Source: Deinococcus yavapaiensis KR-236
Lineage (GTDB): Bacteria > Deinococcota > Deinococci > Deinococcales > Deinococcaceae
Direction: 5' to 3'
NCBI RefSeq assembly: GCF_003217515.1
Contig: NZ_QJSX01000003.1
Location: 248,001 to 312,000 of the forward strand
DNA length: 64,000 nucleotides
The notes beneath the pieces were generated by a model. The model was given only the letters and a program-made list of their open reading frames with translations. It ran no database searches and was not told the origin of the DNA. The translations under genes and the position numbers were made by a program. This document shows positions 23,506 through 31,620 of this stretch, one piece after another. Numbering within the stretch: the first letter of the stretch is position 1; the number at the start of each line of letters is the position of its first letter.

Positions 23506-24816
23506 TCAATTCTCGACGAGGATCTTCATCGTCATGAACGGGTGCGGACCACACTGCACGTCGTACGTCCCGACCGCGTCGAAGGTCACGGCGAAGCGTC
23601 CGCCTTTGCCAAGCGACCACGAACTCGCTTCCTTCGGGCCTTTCACGCCAAGCGCGTGCGCGGCGAGATCCATGTTCGTCCACACGACCTTCGTGCCTCG
23701 CTTCACCCGCAAAATCGGCGCGGAGAACTTGAAGCCCGAGATCGCGACGTCCACGGTGCCGCTTTGCACTTCGGGAAGCGAGGTCTCGGCCGCCGCGTGG
23801 TCGTGGTCGTGCGTGGGCGCCACTTGCCCGCGCGCGTCCAAGGCGGGGCCGCCCACCACCATGAAGTGCATGCCGCCCGGATCCACGCCGTCGTTCGTGC
23901 CGTGCGGCGGAATGTGATCGTGCAGCGGGAAGGTGCCGTCGCGGCCCTTCACGAGGACGTCGTAACGTTCGCCCGGACCGAGCAGCAAGGTGTCGGCTTG
24001 GTACGGCGCCGCCAAGTCCTGTCCGTCTTTGGCGACGACGAGGAAGGTCATGCCGTGCAAGTGCATCGAGTGCACCTCCGACCCGATGTTCATGAAGCGC
24101 AGCAAGTGCACCTCGCCGTTCGGAATCGCCAAGTCCGCGATGAACGGGTACGCGCGCCCGTTCACGAGAAAGTAGTTCGGCGTGGCGCGGTGCGGCGTCA
24201 CGTCGGGATCTTGGCGGCTGTCCCACTCGTCGAGCATCAGGACGTGATCTTTCGACCACGCTTGCGGTTCGCGCGGCTCGATGACGACCGCGCCGTACAT
24301 GCCCATGTCGAGGTGCAAGTTCGTCTCGACGTGGCAGTGATACATGAACGAGCCCGCCTCGGTCGCCACGAACTCGTACGTGAACGATTCGCCGGGCAGC
24401 ACGGCGTGCGACGTGTGCGGCACGCCGTCCATCTCCTGCGCGAGCGAGTTGATGCCGTGCAGGTGGATGGTGTGCGCGCGACCCGTGGTGTTGCGCAAGG
24501 TGATGCGCACGAGGTCGCCGACCTTCGCGCGAATCTCCGGGCCGGGCACGCTCGGCGCGCCGCCCGGAACGCCGAAGGCCCACTGCTTGACCTTCACGCC
24601 CGGCGCGATCTCCGTTTCGATTTCGTGCACTTCGAGGGTATAGGCGCGCACCTCGCCCGTGAATTTCGTCGTGGGCACCGTTCCGTTCGCCGCGTTCACG
24701 AAGCGCTTGACGATCTCGTCTCGCGAGGGAACGTCGGCGGCGAGCGGAGCGGGAGCCAGCAGAAGCGAGGCGAGCGCGAAGCATTTCGTGAAAGGCAGCA
24801 AGGCGCGGATGTTCAT
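23506..24816 (-). CDS. Multicopper oxidase with C-terminal cupredoxin domain
   Basis: 436 residues, signal peptide to about 27. Two oxidase domains: the first has 'HTIHLHG' (His115/118/120) and 'YHCHVETNLHLDMGM' (His160, Cys161, His162, His168, Met173), the second 'HSMHLHG' and 'LHDHIPPHG'. The Cys-His-Met set in domain 1 suggests a type 1 copper there, as in two-domain laccases and NirK-like enzymes. A third cupredoxin domain (about 355-436) keeps 'AHALG' and 'DVQCGPHPFM', so it may bind another type 1 copper. Probably a periplasmic oxidase of copper(I), manganese or phenols; the substrate is not known. GAGGAACA precedes the ATG. Confidence 0.85.
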   Translation of the reverse strand: MNIRALLPFTKCFALASLLLAPAPLAADVPSRDEIVKRFVNAANGTVPTTKFTGEVRAYTLEVHEIETEIAPGVKVKQWAFGVPGGAPSVPGPEIRAKVGDLVRITLRNTTGRAHTIHLHGINSLAQEMDGVPHTSHAVLPGESFTYEFVATEAGSFMYHCHVETNLHLDMGMYGAVVIEPREPQAWSKDHVLMLDEWDSRQDPDVTPHRATPNYFLVNGRAYPFIADLAIPNGEVHLLRFMNIGSEVHSMHLHGMTFLVVAKDGQDLAAPYQADTLLLGPGERYDVLVKGRDGTFPLHDHIPPHGTNDGVDPGGMHFMVVGGPALDARGQVAPTHDHDHAAAETSLPEVQSGTVDVAISGFKFSAPILRVKRGTKVVWTNMDLAAHALGVKGPKEASSWSLGKGGRFAVTFDAVGTYDVQCGPHPFMTMKILVEN

Positions 24817-24975
24817 GAATGTGTTCCTCGAAAAGACGGCGCGGTCGAGCGCGTGGATCGAAAGGCTCGCGACGTCACCGAGCGGGTTCCGCGAATCGAA
24901 GAACCCGTTCCGGGCCGAGAGGCGCTTGAAAAAAGGCTCGCGGGCGAGCAGGACGGTCGGCGGCGCATTCGGCAA

Positions 24976-25011
24976 GGGGGTCGGGCGTCCACGCGTGGAC
25001 GCCCGACCCCC
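24976..25011. terminator. Hairpin terminator
   Basis: Perfect 36-base palindrome (18-base arms) directly after the cupredoxin gene at 25019. It separates that gene from the MCO gene, which must have its own promoter. Confidence 0.75.
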
Positions 25012-25018
25012 GTCGGCG

Positions 25019-25873
25019 TTACTTCACGCTGAGGTTCGTCATCATGCCGAGCATGAAGTGCGGAGCGTGTTTCGTGGCGCTCGGCAAGAAGCACGCGACG
25101 ACGTAGTCACCGGCGGCGAGATCGAAGGTCACGAAGGCGCTGCGGCCCTTGGAGATCGTCTCCAACCCGCCCGCGTCCTCGAACGGAGGCTCGCCCGCTT
25201 GGCTGGGATCGGCCGCCTTGAAGAAGGCTTCGACGTCCTTCATGGTCTTGCCGGGCTTGATGCGCATCAGCATGAGGTGGTGGGTTTCCTGGCCGGCGTT
25301 CGACACTTGCCACGTGGACTTGCCTGCCTTGACGGTCGTGGGCAGTTCCACCTTGAAGTCGCGCAGCGTCGCTTGCACGTCCGCCTTGGGCAAGGCGAGG
25401 CCGTTCTTGGCGGTCGTGACGTTGAAGGTCTTGTATTGGCCGAGGTCGTACAGCGGTTTGCCTTCCTCGGAAGCGCCGAAGCCGAACACGACGTACTTGC
25501 CGCTGTCGAGGTTCGCGCCGAACTCGAAGGTGGCGCCCGGCATCACGCCGCCGCTGCCGCCCACGAAGGTCGCGACGTTGGCGATGGCGCTCATGTCCTC
25601 GCCGTGCGATGCCATCAGGGCGCCGAGGGCCGCCTTGACTTGCGCGTCGGTCGTGCCGGACTTCAGCTTGGCGACGACCGGGGTGAAGGGTGCTTGGGTG
25701 GTGTTGGCGAGGTTGAAGGTCACGAAGCCGCTGGCAAAGCTCGCGGGTCCTTGCAGCGTGAACGCGTCACCCTTGGCGCCGAGCGTGAAGACTTGGGCGG
25801 TGTGGCTGTGCTGCGCGAGGGAGGCGGCGGTGAGGGCGAGGGCGAGGGTCGTCAGGATCTTCTTGCTGTTCAT
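25019..25873 (-). CDS. Secreted two-repeat cupredoxin-like protein
   Basis: 284 residues, signal peptide to about 20. Two homologous halves. The second (about 155-284) keeps a type 1 copper-like set: 'THHLMLMRIKPGKTM', 'YVVACFLPSATKHAPHFMLGM' (His, Cys, His, Met). The first has lost it ('KYVVFGFGASEEGKPLYDLGQ' has no Cys, His or Met at those places). A paralogue with both sites intact lies at 49087-49944, and both paralogues sit beside an MCO locus, suggesting an electron donor or copper carrier. GGAG precedes ATG 25873. A weaker promoter lies at about 25935-25965. Confidence 0.75.
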   Translation of the reverse strand: MNSKKILTTLALALTAASLAQHSHTAQVFTLGAKGDAFTLQGPASFASGFVTFNLANTTQAPFTPVVAKLKSGTTDAQVKAALGALMASHGEDMSAIANVATFVGGSGGVMPGATFEFGANLDSGKYVVFGFGASEEGKPLYDLGQYKTFNVTTAKNGLALPKADVQATLRDFKVELPTTVKAGKSTWQVSNAGQETHHLMLMRIKPGKTMKDVEAFFKAADPSQAGEPPFEDAGGLETISKGRSAFVTFDLAAGDYVVACFLPSATKHAPHFMLGMMTNLSVK

Positions 25874-26008
25874 GGGGGGTCTCCTTGTCGAGGTCCGAAG
25901 CTGTGGACCGCTCGATCTGGGGAGGAGTGTAAGAAGGGTACGATGGCAGGAGGATGACGAGGTGTCAGGCTCGCGCGAATCGACGAACGATTGGCGTTCG
26001 GCGACCGA

Positions 26009-26039
26009 CACCCTGCAGTCATGGCCGTCCATTTAGCGT
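26009..26039 (+). promoter_or_regulatory. Leaderless promoter, CAC variant, for the gene starting at 26046
   Basis: CACCCT, 19 bases, TAGCGT, 6 bases, ATG. Confidence 0.45.
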
Positions 26040-26045
26040 GAAGGC

Positions 26046-27398
26046 ATGAACGAGGATCGTACTATCATCCGCTCGCTTCTTCCGACCTTCTTGACGGCCG
26101 CTCTTTGTGCGAGCGCGAACGCCGCCACGCTCGAAGGCTCCGTGCACGTCCCGGGAAAGCACGACGTGCGTGGAACGTGGGTCGTTTCGTGCGATCTCGA
26201 CGCGCGCGGAGACTGCGTGTCGGGCTCGCAGGTCACGCAGCAGATCACGCGTCAAGACGGCAGCTCGGCGTGGTTCAAGTTCGAGAACGCGCCGACCGCG
26301 CCGCGCGGCCTCGTCGCTTGGAAGGACGTGAACGGCAACGCCACCTTGGACGTCGGCGACTTGTACGGCGCTTACACGATCGACGGAACGACCTTGGCGA
26401 AGGTGCGCGCGCCGTACGAGGGAGCGGTGATCTGGATGCGCGAGATGGACGGCGTGGCCGATCCGTTCCTTTCGGGTGAGGCGAGCGCGGCTCCGAACGC
26501 GCCCGCGAAGTTCGCGCGCGCTTCGGGCGACCTCGACGTCACGCCGCGCGGCGCCGGACGCCTCACCGGCACGGTGATCGCGCCGCTCGGGTACGACGTG
26601 AAGGGCGTCGTCGTCTTGGCGTGCCGCTTCAAGACGGACGATTGCTACGCCGCGTCGCGCGTGAACCTCGCGGGTCGGCACGCCCGCTGGCGTGTCGACG
26701 GCCTCGCGGACGAGGGGCATCAACTTCTCGCGTGGGCGGACATCAACGGCAACGGGGAAGTGGACGAGGCCGACCTCATGGGCACGTACCTCAACTCGGC
26801 GCGCGACGACTTCCAGCTCGTGAAGCCCGGCGCGGGCAACATCACCTTGTCGCTCGCGCCGATGGCGGAACTCGCCGCCGCGAGCAAGCCATCGGCGAAA
26901 CGTCCGGCCGCGTCCGACGCCATCTTCAAAAACACGAGCGTCGCGAACCTCGCGGGTCGTTGGACGACACGCAACCGCGTCTCGCGCCTCTCGCAAGGCT
27001 TCACGAGCGGTGTCGTGTTCGGAGGTGCGACCGTTCAAGCGGGCTGGGATTGGACGCCGACGCAGCTCAAGCAGGACGTGGATTTGCTCATCCGGCCCGA
27101 CGGGTCGTTTCGCTCCGTGACGTTCACGCAGGACTTCCAAAGCGAGAGTTGTGCGACCCTCACGACGGTGGAGCGCGTCGGCAAGGTCGTCGTGACGGGC
27201 GCGAAGCTCAGCTTCCAAGTGACGCGCGCCGCTTTTCGCGAGGTGGACACCTGCCAGCCGAGCTTCAACCGCTGGGGCGCGCTGAAGCCGTCCACGGAAA
27301 CGGACCTCGCGGGCGTTCAGAAAGGCCCGAACGGCGGGCTGGAGTTGGTCTTGCGTCCCGGCGGGTCGTCTGGCGATCTTTTCTTCCGCAAGGAGTGA
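26046..27398 (+). CDS. Secreted calcium-loop repeat protein
   Basis: 450 residues, signal peptide to about 27. Two tandem beta domains: each has 'VVSCDLDARGDC' or 'VVLACRFKTDDC', then an aromatic strand and an EF-hand-like loop, 'DVNGNATLDVGDLYG' (about 94-108) and 'DINGNGEVDEADLMG' (about 232-246). D-x-N-G-N-x-x-D-x-x-D spacing suits calcium. The C-terminal part (about 300-450, 'NLAGRWTTRNR') recalls the 'LVGEW' domain of the 912-1754 product. No named family. Leaderless start. It converges on the GH43 gene. Confidence 0.8.
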   Translation: MNEDRTIIRSLLPTFLTAALCASANAATLEGSVHVPGKHDVRGTWVVSCDLDARGDCVSGSQVTQQITRQDGSSAWFKFENAPTAPRGLVAWKDVNGNATLDVGDLYGAYTIDGTTLAKVRAPYEGAVIWMREMDGVADPFLSGEASAAPNAPAKFARASGDLDVTPRGAGRLTGTVIAPLGYDVKGVVVLACRFKTDDCYAASRVNLAGRHARWRVDGLADEGHQLLAWADINGNGEVDEADLMGTYLNSARDDFQLVKPGAGNITLSLAPMAELAAASKPSAKRPAASDAIFKNTSVANLAGRWTTRNRVSRLSQGFTSGVVFGGATVQAGWDWTPTQLKQDVDLLIRPDGSFRSVTFTQDFQSESCATLTTVERVGKVVVTGAKLSFQVTRAAFREVDTCQPSFNRWGALKPSTETDLAGVQKGPNGGLELVLRPGGSSGDLFFRKE

Positions 27399-27450
27399 GG
27401 GGCGACGAGCGGCGCGTCACCCCACCCGCGCAAGGCGATAGAACGCCGTG

Positions 27451-27486
27451 AAGTCGGCGGAGGGCCCACGGGCCCTCCGCCGACTT
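27451..27486. terminator. Bidirectional terminator
   Basis: Perfect 16-bp stem with loop CACG between convergent genes. Confidence 0.8.
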
Positions 27487-27505
27487 CGGACCGCACTCCG
27501 GTGGG

Positions 27506-29371
27506 TCAGGGCTTGAGGCGCGAAACGCGCACTTCATCGAAAGTCGCCGTGAAGCCCGAGCCGCCCATCGAGACGAGTCCGATGCGGGCGTTGTCACCCA
27601 ATTGGTTCGTCCACGTGCCCCCGCGCGTCCAAGTCGTGCCGTTCGTGCTGGAGTACGCGGTGTAGCGCTGCTCGGCGTCGTCGGTGGATTTGACGATGCG
27701 CAACCACAGCGTGTCGGCGGGAGCCCCGAGGACGGTGCTGCCGTAGCGGGGAGCGGTGGATGTCGTCGCGGGCTGCTCTTTGGCGAACTCGATTTGACGT
27801 GTCTCCCAGATGGAGGCGTGCGTGAGCTTGACGTAGCGGTCGTCGTCCGCGTAGATCACGAGGCCCGCTTGGACGTAATTGAAGCAGCAGCCTTCCGGGG
27901 GAAGGTTGATGCTGAGCTTCACGTCCACGACGTAGTCACCGCTGGGCGCGGGGCGCGTGAGCACGGAAGCCGTGTTGCTGCCCTCGAACAAGTCGGCGGC
28001 TTGCGTGTCGAACTGGAAGGCGCCGTTCACGACGCGGAAGCTGCCGCCGTCGGGTGGGCGCACCCACGTCCACTGGCTCAGGTCGCCGTCGAAGTCCTCG
28101 CGGTTCAGGAGCGTACCGGTACGCTGGTTCGTGGCGAGCCGCGGACGGTAGGCGCTCGGCTGTCCGCGCAGGCTGCTGGGCGCGGGCATCGCCTGATCGG
28201 AGGCCCACAGTCCGCCGCGCACGACGGGCCAGCCATCCACCCAGTCGAGTGGGTCGAGCATCAAGGGGCGTTTGGTGAGGCCGCTCGCGCTCGTGAGATA
28301 CGCGTCGTTGCGGTCAACGGCGTGGTACACCGTCCAGTCCTGCCCGGAGGCGTCGGTGAACACGGCGTTGTGTCCGGTGCCAACCCAACGGTTGCCGTTC
28401 ATGCCGAGTACGGGCGTGCCGCCCACTCGGCCGCTCAGCAAGCTCACGCCGTCACGATCGACGAAGGGTCCGGTGGGATTCGGTGAGCGGCCCACGAAGA
28501 CGCTGTACCCGGTGAGCGGTCCACGGCAGCAGTCGCTCGCCGACGCCATGAGATAGTAGAAGCCGTTGCGGTACACCACTTGGCTTCCTTCGTAACGGTT
28601 GGCGATGGCGACCTGCACCTGCGTGGCAGGATCGCTCTTGAGACCGTCGGGCGAGAGTTTGCGTACGGAGAGCCCACCGAAGTAACTGCCGTAGTAAATC
28701 CACAATTGTCCGTCCGCGTCCCGGATCACGTCGGGGTCGAACGTCCAGCGGCGGCTGTTCGAGCAACACGGAGCAGGGTGCGGTTCGACGACGGGCGCGC
28801 CGCTGTCCACCCACGGTCCGGTCGGGCTGTCGCTGACGGCCACGCCGATGGCGCTGCCGCCCTCGTTCGTGTTGCTGGCCGTGTAATACAGGTGGTACTT
28901 GCCGTTGACGTACTCGATGTCGGGCGCCCACAAACCCGCGTTCGCGTCGACCCAGGCGGGCCGCTGCGTGAAGGCGTCGCCGACGTACGTCCAGTTCACG
29001 AGGTCGGTGGACTTGAGGGTGGGCATCAGCCGGAAGTTGAAGTCTCCGTTGGCGTTGGTGTCCTGACCGTTCAGGGGATCGGTGGTGCAGTACAGGTACC
29101 ACGCGGTGTCGCCGAGCGTCTGACCTTGAATGATGGACGGGTCGGCGCAAGTGTCGACGGTGGTGCCGTTGGGCACGCTGGCGCGCAGCGGATTTCGGTA
29201 CTTGCCGACTGCGTCGGCGCCGAGCGCGCTCAGGGAAGCGGGAGGCGCGGCGAGCTGCGAGCCGGGAGAAGCCTGCTGCTGACAAGCCGACAGGGTGACT
29301 CCGAACGCGAGCGCGCCGAGAAAACCGACGGACGTTCTGAGTGATCGAAAGGACGCCGCAAGATTGGGCAT
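27506..29371 (-). CDS. GH43 glycosidase lipoprotein with C-terminal lectin-like domain
   Basis: 621 residues. Lipobox 'GVTLSACQQ'. The five-bladed GH43 propeller (about 55-390) shows the general base region 'CADPSIIQG', the second acid 'WTFDPDVIRDADG' and the probable general acid 'NRYEGSQVVYRNGFYYLMAS'. A C-terminal domain (about 420-621: 'REDFDGDLSQWTWVRPPDGG', 'GLVIYADDDRYVKLTH', 'RIGLVSMGG') is of the DUF1349/concanavalin type often found on GH43 enzymes. Expected substrates are arabinans or xylans, most like endo-arabinanases. It acts at the cell surface. AAGGAG precedes ATG 29371, and a palindrome upstream may be an operator. Confidence 0.9.
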   Translation of the reverse strand: MPNLAASFRSLRTSVGFLGALAFGVTLSACQQQASPGSQLAAPPASLSALGADAVGKYRNPLRASVPNGTTVDTCADPSIIQGQTLGDTAWYLYCTTDPLNGQDTNANGDFNFRLMPTLKSTDLVNWTYVGDAFTQRPAWVDANAGLWAPDIEYVNGKYHLYYTASNTNEGGSAIGVAVSDSPTGPWVDSGAPVVEPHPAPCCSNSRRWTFDPDVIRDADGQLWIYYGSYFGGLSVRKLSPDGLKSDPATQVQVAIANRYEGSQVVYRNGFYYLMASASDCCRGPLTGYSVFVGRSPNPTGPFVDRDGVSLLSGRVGGTPVLGMNGNRWVGTGHNAVFTDASGQDWTVYHAVDRNDAYLTSASGLTKRPLMLDPLDWVDGWPVVRGGLWASDQAMPAPSSLRGQPSAYRPRLATNQRTGTLLNREDFDGDLSQWTWVRPPDGGSFRVVNGAFQFDTQAADLFEGSNTASVLTRPAPSGDYVVDVKLSINLPPEGCCFNYVQAGLVIYADDDRYVKLTHASIWETRQIEFAKEQPATTSTAPRYGSTVLGAPADTLWLRIVKSTDDAEQRYTAYSSTNGTTWTRGGTWTNQLGDNARIGLVSMGGSGFTATFDEVRVSRLKP

Positions 29372-29410
29372 GAGGGACTCCTTGTTGTGATTTCCTTTAA
29401 CTGTACAGGG

Positions 29411-29424
29411 CCGCGTGCACGCGG
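29411..29424. promoter_or_regulatory. Putative operator of the GH43 gene
   Basis: CCGCGTGCACGCGG is a perfect 14-base palindrome about 40 bases upstream of the GH43 start, next to a second palindrome CTGTACAG at 29401. A sugar-responsive repressor is the natural guess. Confidence 0.4.
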
Positions 29425-29511
29425 GGCATCGCCGACGGCCCGCCAATCCTTTAGCGTATCCTCACCAAGAAAGGGTGCCGCTTGGGGACACGATCGCGCG
29501 TCCACTTGGCG

Positions 29512-30639
29512 TCACAACGTCTTTTTGAACGTCAAGCTCGCGAGCAGCAAGGTGATCGCCGCGAAGACCGCCAACCCGACGAAGGCGCTCATGAGGTCGC
29601 TCAATTCCGCGCCGCGCAGCATGATGCCTCGCACGGCCGACAGGTAGTACTTCAACGGCACGAGCGTGGAGAGCGCCGTGAAGAAGCGGTTGAAGCCTTC
29701 GAGGGGCAGCAGGAAGCCGCTGAGGAAGATGCTGGGGATGATGAAGGCGATCGTGGCGAACATCGCTTGAGGTTGCGTGCGCGCCACGGTCGAGATGAGG
29801 ATGCCGAGCCCGAGGCTGCCGAGCACGAACAGCAGCGCGGCCAGCACGAGCAGCCACACGCTTCCGACGAGCGGCACGCCGAACAGCCAGTGGCCGATGC
29901 CAAGGACGAGCGCCGCGTCGGTCGCGCCGAAGGCGAAGTACGGCAGCAACTTGCCGAGGACGACTTCGGCGGGCCGCACCGTCGTGACGATAAGAGCCTC
30001 CATGGTGCCCGCCTCGCGCTCGCGCACGATGGCGAGCGCCGTCAGCATCACGCAGATCAGCGTCAGAATCAGGCCCGAGAGGCCGGGAACCATGTACACC
30101 GCGCTGCGGTTGTCAGGATTGTAAAGAATCTCGGACGTGAGGCGCGCGGGCAAGCTGAGGGTGCCGGTGGCGGCGCGCACCGCGCCGAGGGCGGCCATGA
30201 CGTCTTGCATGGCGGACGCCGAGGCGGCGCGAATCTGCGCGGAGAACGCCGGATCGCTGCCGTCCACGGCGAGGGTAATCGGCACGGCCTCTTGCTTGCG
30301 CGCGGCTGCCAGCGCTCCCTCGGAAATTTCCAGGACGGCGCGCACGCGTCCCGCCCGTGCCGCGTCGAGCGCGGCTCTGCGCGAAGGCATGGAAATCAAC
30401 TCGAAGCGGTCGTCGGCGGCGTACGAGGCGAGGATGCGCTCGCTGACACGGTCGCGCGACGCGTCGACCACACCGAGCTTGATGTTCTTGACGTTCGTGT
30501 TGAGGGCGTAGCCGAACAGCAGCAGCATCACGATCGGCAGCAGCACGATGAGTCTTGGCAGCACGGCGTCGCGGCGCACGTGCAAGAACTCCTTGCGGGC
30601 GACGGCGAGGACGCGGTCGAGCGAACTCGAGGTGTTCAC
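29512..30639 (-). CDS. ABC-2 type transporter permease
   Basis: 375 residues. One N-terminal transmembrane helix ('LIVLLPIVMLLLFGYAL'), a large external loop (about 45-170), then five helices, the layout of ABC-2 permeases of the YbhR/YbhS kind. 'ALAIVREREAGTMEALIVTTVRPAEVVLGK' is the family's cytoplasmic coupling helix with the ExGT motif. It starts with GTG overlapping the ATPase stop (GTGA), so the two are coupled. With the ATPase it should form an exporter, likely for a drug or lipid-like compound. The TetR regulator upstream supports inducible efflux. Confidence 0.9.
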   Translation of the reverse strand: MNTSSSLDRVLAVARKEFLHVRRDAVLPRLIVLLPIVMLLLFGYALNTNVKNIKLGVVDASRDRVSERILASYAADDRFELISMPSRRAALDAARAGRVRAVLEISEGALAAARKQEAVPITLAVDGSDPAFSAQIRAASASAMQDVMAALGAVRAATGTLSLPARLTSEILYNPDNRSAVYMVPGLSGLILTLICVMLTALAIVREREAGTMEALIVTTVRPAEVVLGKLLPYFAFGATDAALVLGIGHWLFGVPLVGSVWLLVLAALLFVLGSLGLGILISTVARTQPQAMFATIAFIIPSIFLSGFLLPLEGFNRFFTALSTLVPLKYYLSAVRGIMLRGAELSDLMSAFVGLAVFAAITLLLASLTFKKTL

Positions 30640-31547
30640 GCTCTCACCTCCGAGCGGGTGGGTCCGGCATACGCGACGAAGACGTCCTCGAGGCTCGGCG
30701 TGACTTCTCGCAGTTCGCCGAGGCGCGCGAGGACCGTGGCGGTCCGGGCGTCGTCGGCGACGACGCGCACCTCGTCGCCGATGATCCACGCGCCGGTGAC
30801 GCCGTCGAGGGCGCGCGCGGCGTGCAGCGTCTCGGCGAGGTGCGGCGTCCTGAGGGCGTAGCGCACGCCCGGCAGTTGCGCGCGCAGTTGCTGCGGCGTG
30901 CCTTGAGCGAGCAGGTGGCCGTCGGCGAGCAGGGCGAGTTCCTGGCAGCGTTCGGCTTCGTCCATGTAGTGCGTCGTGACGAACACGGTGGTGCCGCTGG
31001 CGGTGAGGTCGTAGATGACGTCCCACAGGTCGCGTCGCGCGACCGGATCGAGGCCGGCGGTCGGCTCGTCGAGGAAAAGCACGCGCGGTTCGTGCACGAC
31101 GGCGGTGCCGATGCACAGCCGCTGGCGCCATCCACCCGAGAGCTGCGCTGCCTTGTGGGCGCGCCAACGCGCGAGTCCGAGGCGTTCCAGCGTGGCGTTC
31201 ACGGCGGGGCCGACGTCGCGCGGCCGCAGGTACAGGGCGGCTTTGAAGCGCACGTTTTCCTCGACGGTGAGGTCGCCGTACACGCTCGCCGCTTGGTTGG
31301 CGTACCCGATGCGGGCCTTGACGGCCTCGGGGTCGGACAGCGAGGCGCCCGCGACGGTGCCCGTGCCGCTCGAGGGTGGCAGAACGCCGCTCAGCATGCG
31401 GATGGTGGTGGTCTTGCCCGCGCCGTTGGGCCCGAGGTAACCGAAGACGATGCCGGACGCGACGGTGAGGGACAGGGGCGCGATGACTTCCGTGCGTCCG
31501 TAGCGCTTGGAGAGATGCTCGGTGTGGATGGCGACCGTGTCCTGCAT
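30636..31547 (-). CDS. ABC transporter ATPase
   Basis: 303 residues. Walker A 'GPNGAGKTT' (about 40), Q-loop 'YANQAAS', signature 'LSGGWRQR' (about 140), Walker B 'RVLFLDEPTAGLD', switch His in 'VFVTTHYMD'. The C-terminal extension ('VRYALRTPHLAETLHAA') is that of drug-exporter type (DrrA/YbhF-like) ATPases. It energises the permease encoded next. AAGGAG precedes the ATG. The promoter, TTGACT-N18-TACACT, overlaps TetR-type operators, so expression is probably repressed by the divergent regulator. Confidence 0.93.
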   Translation of the reverse strand: MQDTVAIHTEHLSKRYGRTEVIAPLSLTVASGIVFGYLGPNGAGKTTTIRMLSGVLPPSSGTGTVAGASLSDPEAVKARIGYANQAASVYGDLTVEENVRFKAALYLRPRDVGPAVNATLERLGLARWRAHKAAQLSGGWRQRLCIGTAVVHEPRVLFLDEPTAGLDPVARRDLWDVIYDLTASGTTVFVTTHYMDEAERCQELALLADGHLLAQGTPQQLRAQLPGVRYALRTPHLAETLHAARALDGVTGAWIIGDEVRVVADDARTATVLARLGELREVTPSLEDVFVAYAGPTRSEVRA

Positions 31548-31561
31548 GGCGACTCCTTTTT

Positions 31562-31580
31562 CTACAAGTGTAGAATTCTA
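31562..31580. promoter_or_regulatory. TetR-type operators between exporter and regulator
   Basis: CTACAAGTGTAG (31562-31573) and TAGAATTCTA (31571-31580) are overlapping palindromes. They cover the -10 box of the ATPase promoter and lie about 30 bases upstream of the regulator's -10. Confidence 0.6.
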
Positions 31581-31596
31581 CGCGCGAGGAAGTCAA
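31567..31596 (-). promoter_or_regulatory. Sigma-70 promoter of the ABC exporter
   Basis: TTGACT (31596-31591) and TACACT (31572-31567), spacer 18, then AAGGAG before the ATG at 31547. Confidence 0.6.
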
Positions 31597-31608
31597 CGGA
31601 CGTGGAGA

Positions 31609-31614
31609 TACAAT
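31609..31614 (+). promoter_or_regulatory. Leaderless -10 box of the TetR gene
   Basis: TACAAT is followed by exactly 6 bases and the GTG start at 31621. There is no CAT at the -37 position. Confidence 0.5.
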
Positions 31615-31620
31615 GCGCTC

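Noticed and set aside
23506..24816. Copper nitrite reductase
   Set aside because: The HCH arrangement and the HLHG motifs fit a two-domain multicopper oxidase better, and the substrate residues of NirK could not be identified.
25935..25965. CAY-N22 promoter for the cupredoxin gene at 25873
   Set aside because: TACCCT is present, but the CAC upstream is one base out of register, so it was not counted. The same applies to 7322, where CATCGT is two bases out.
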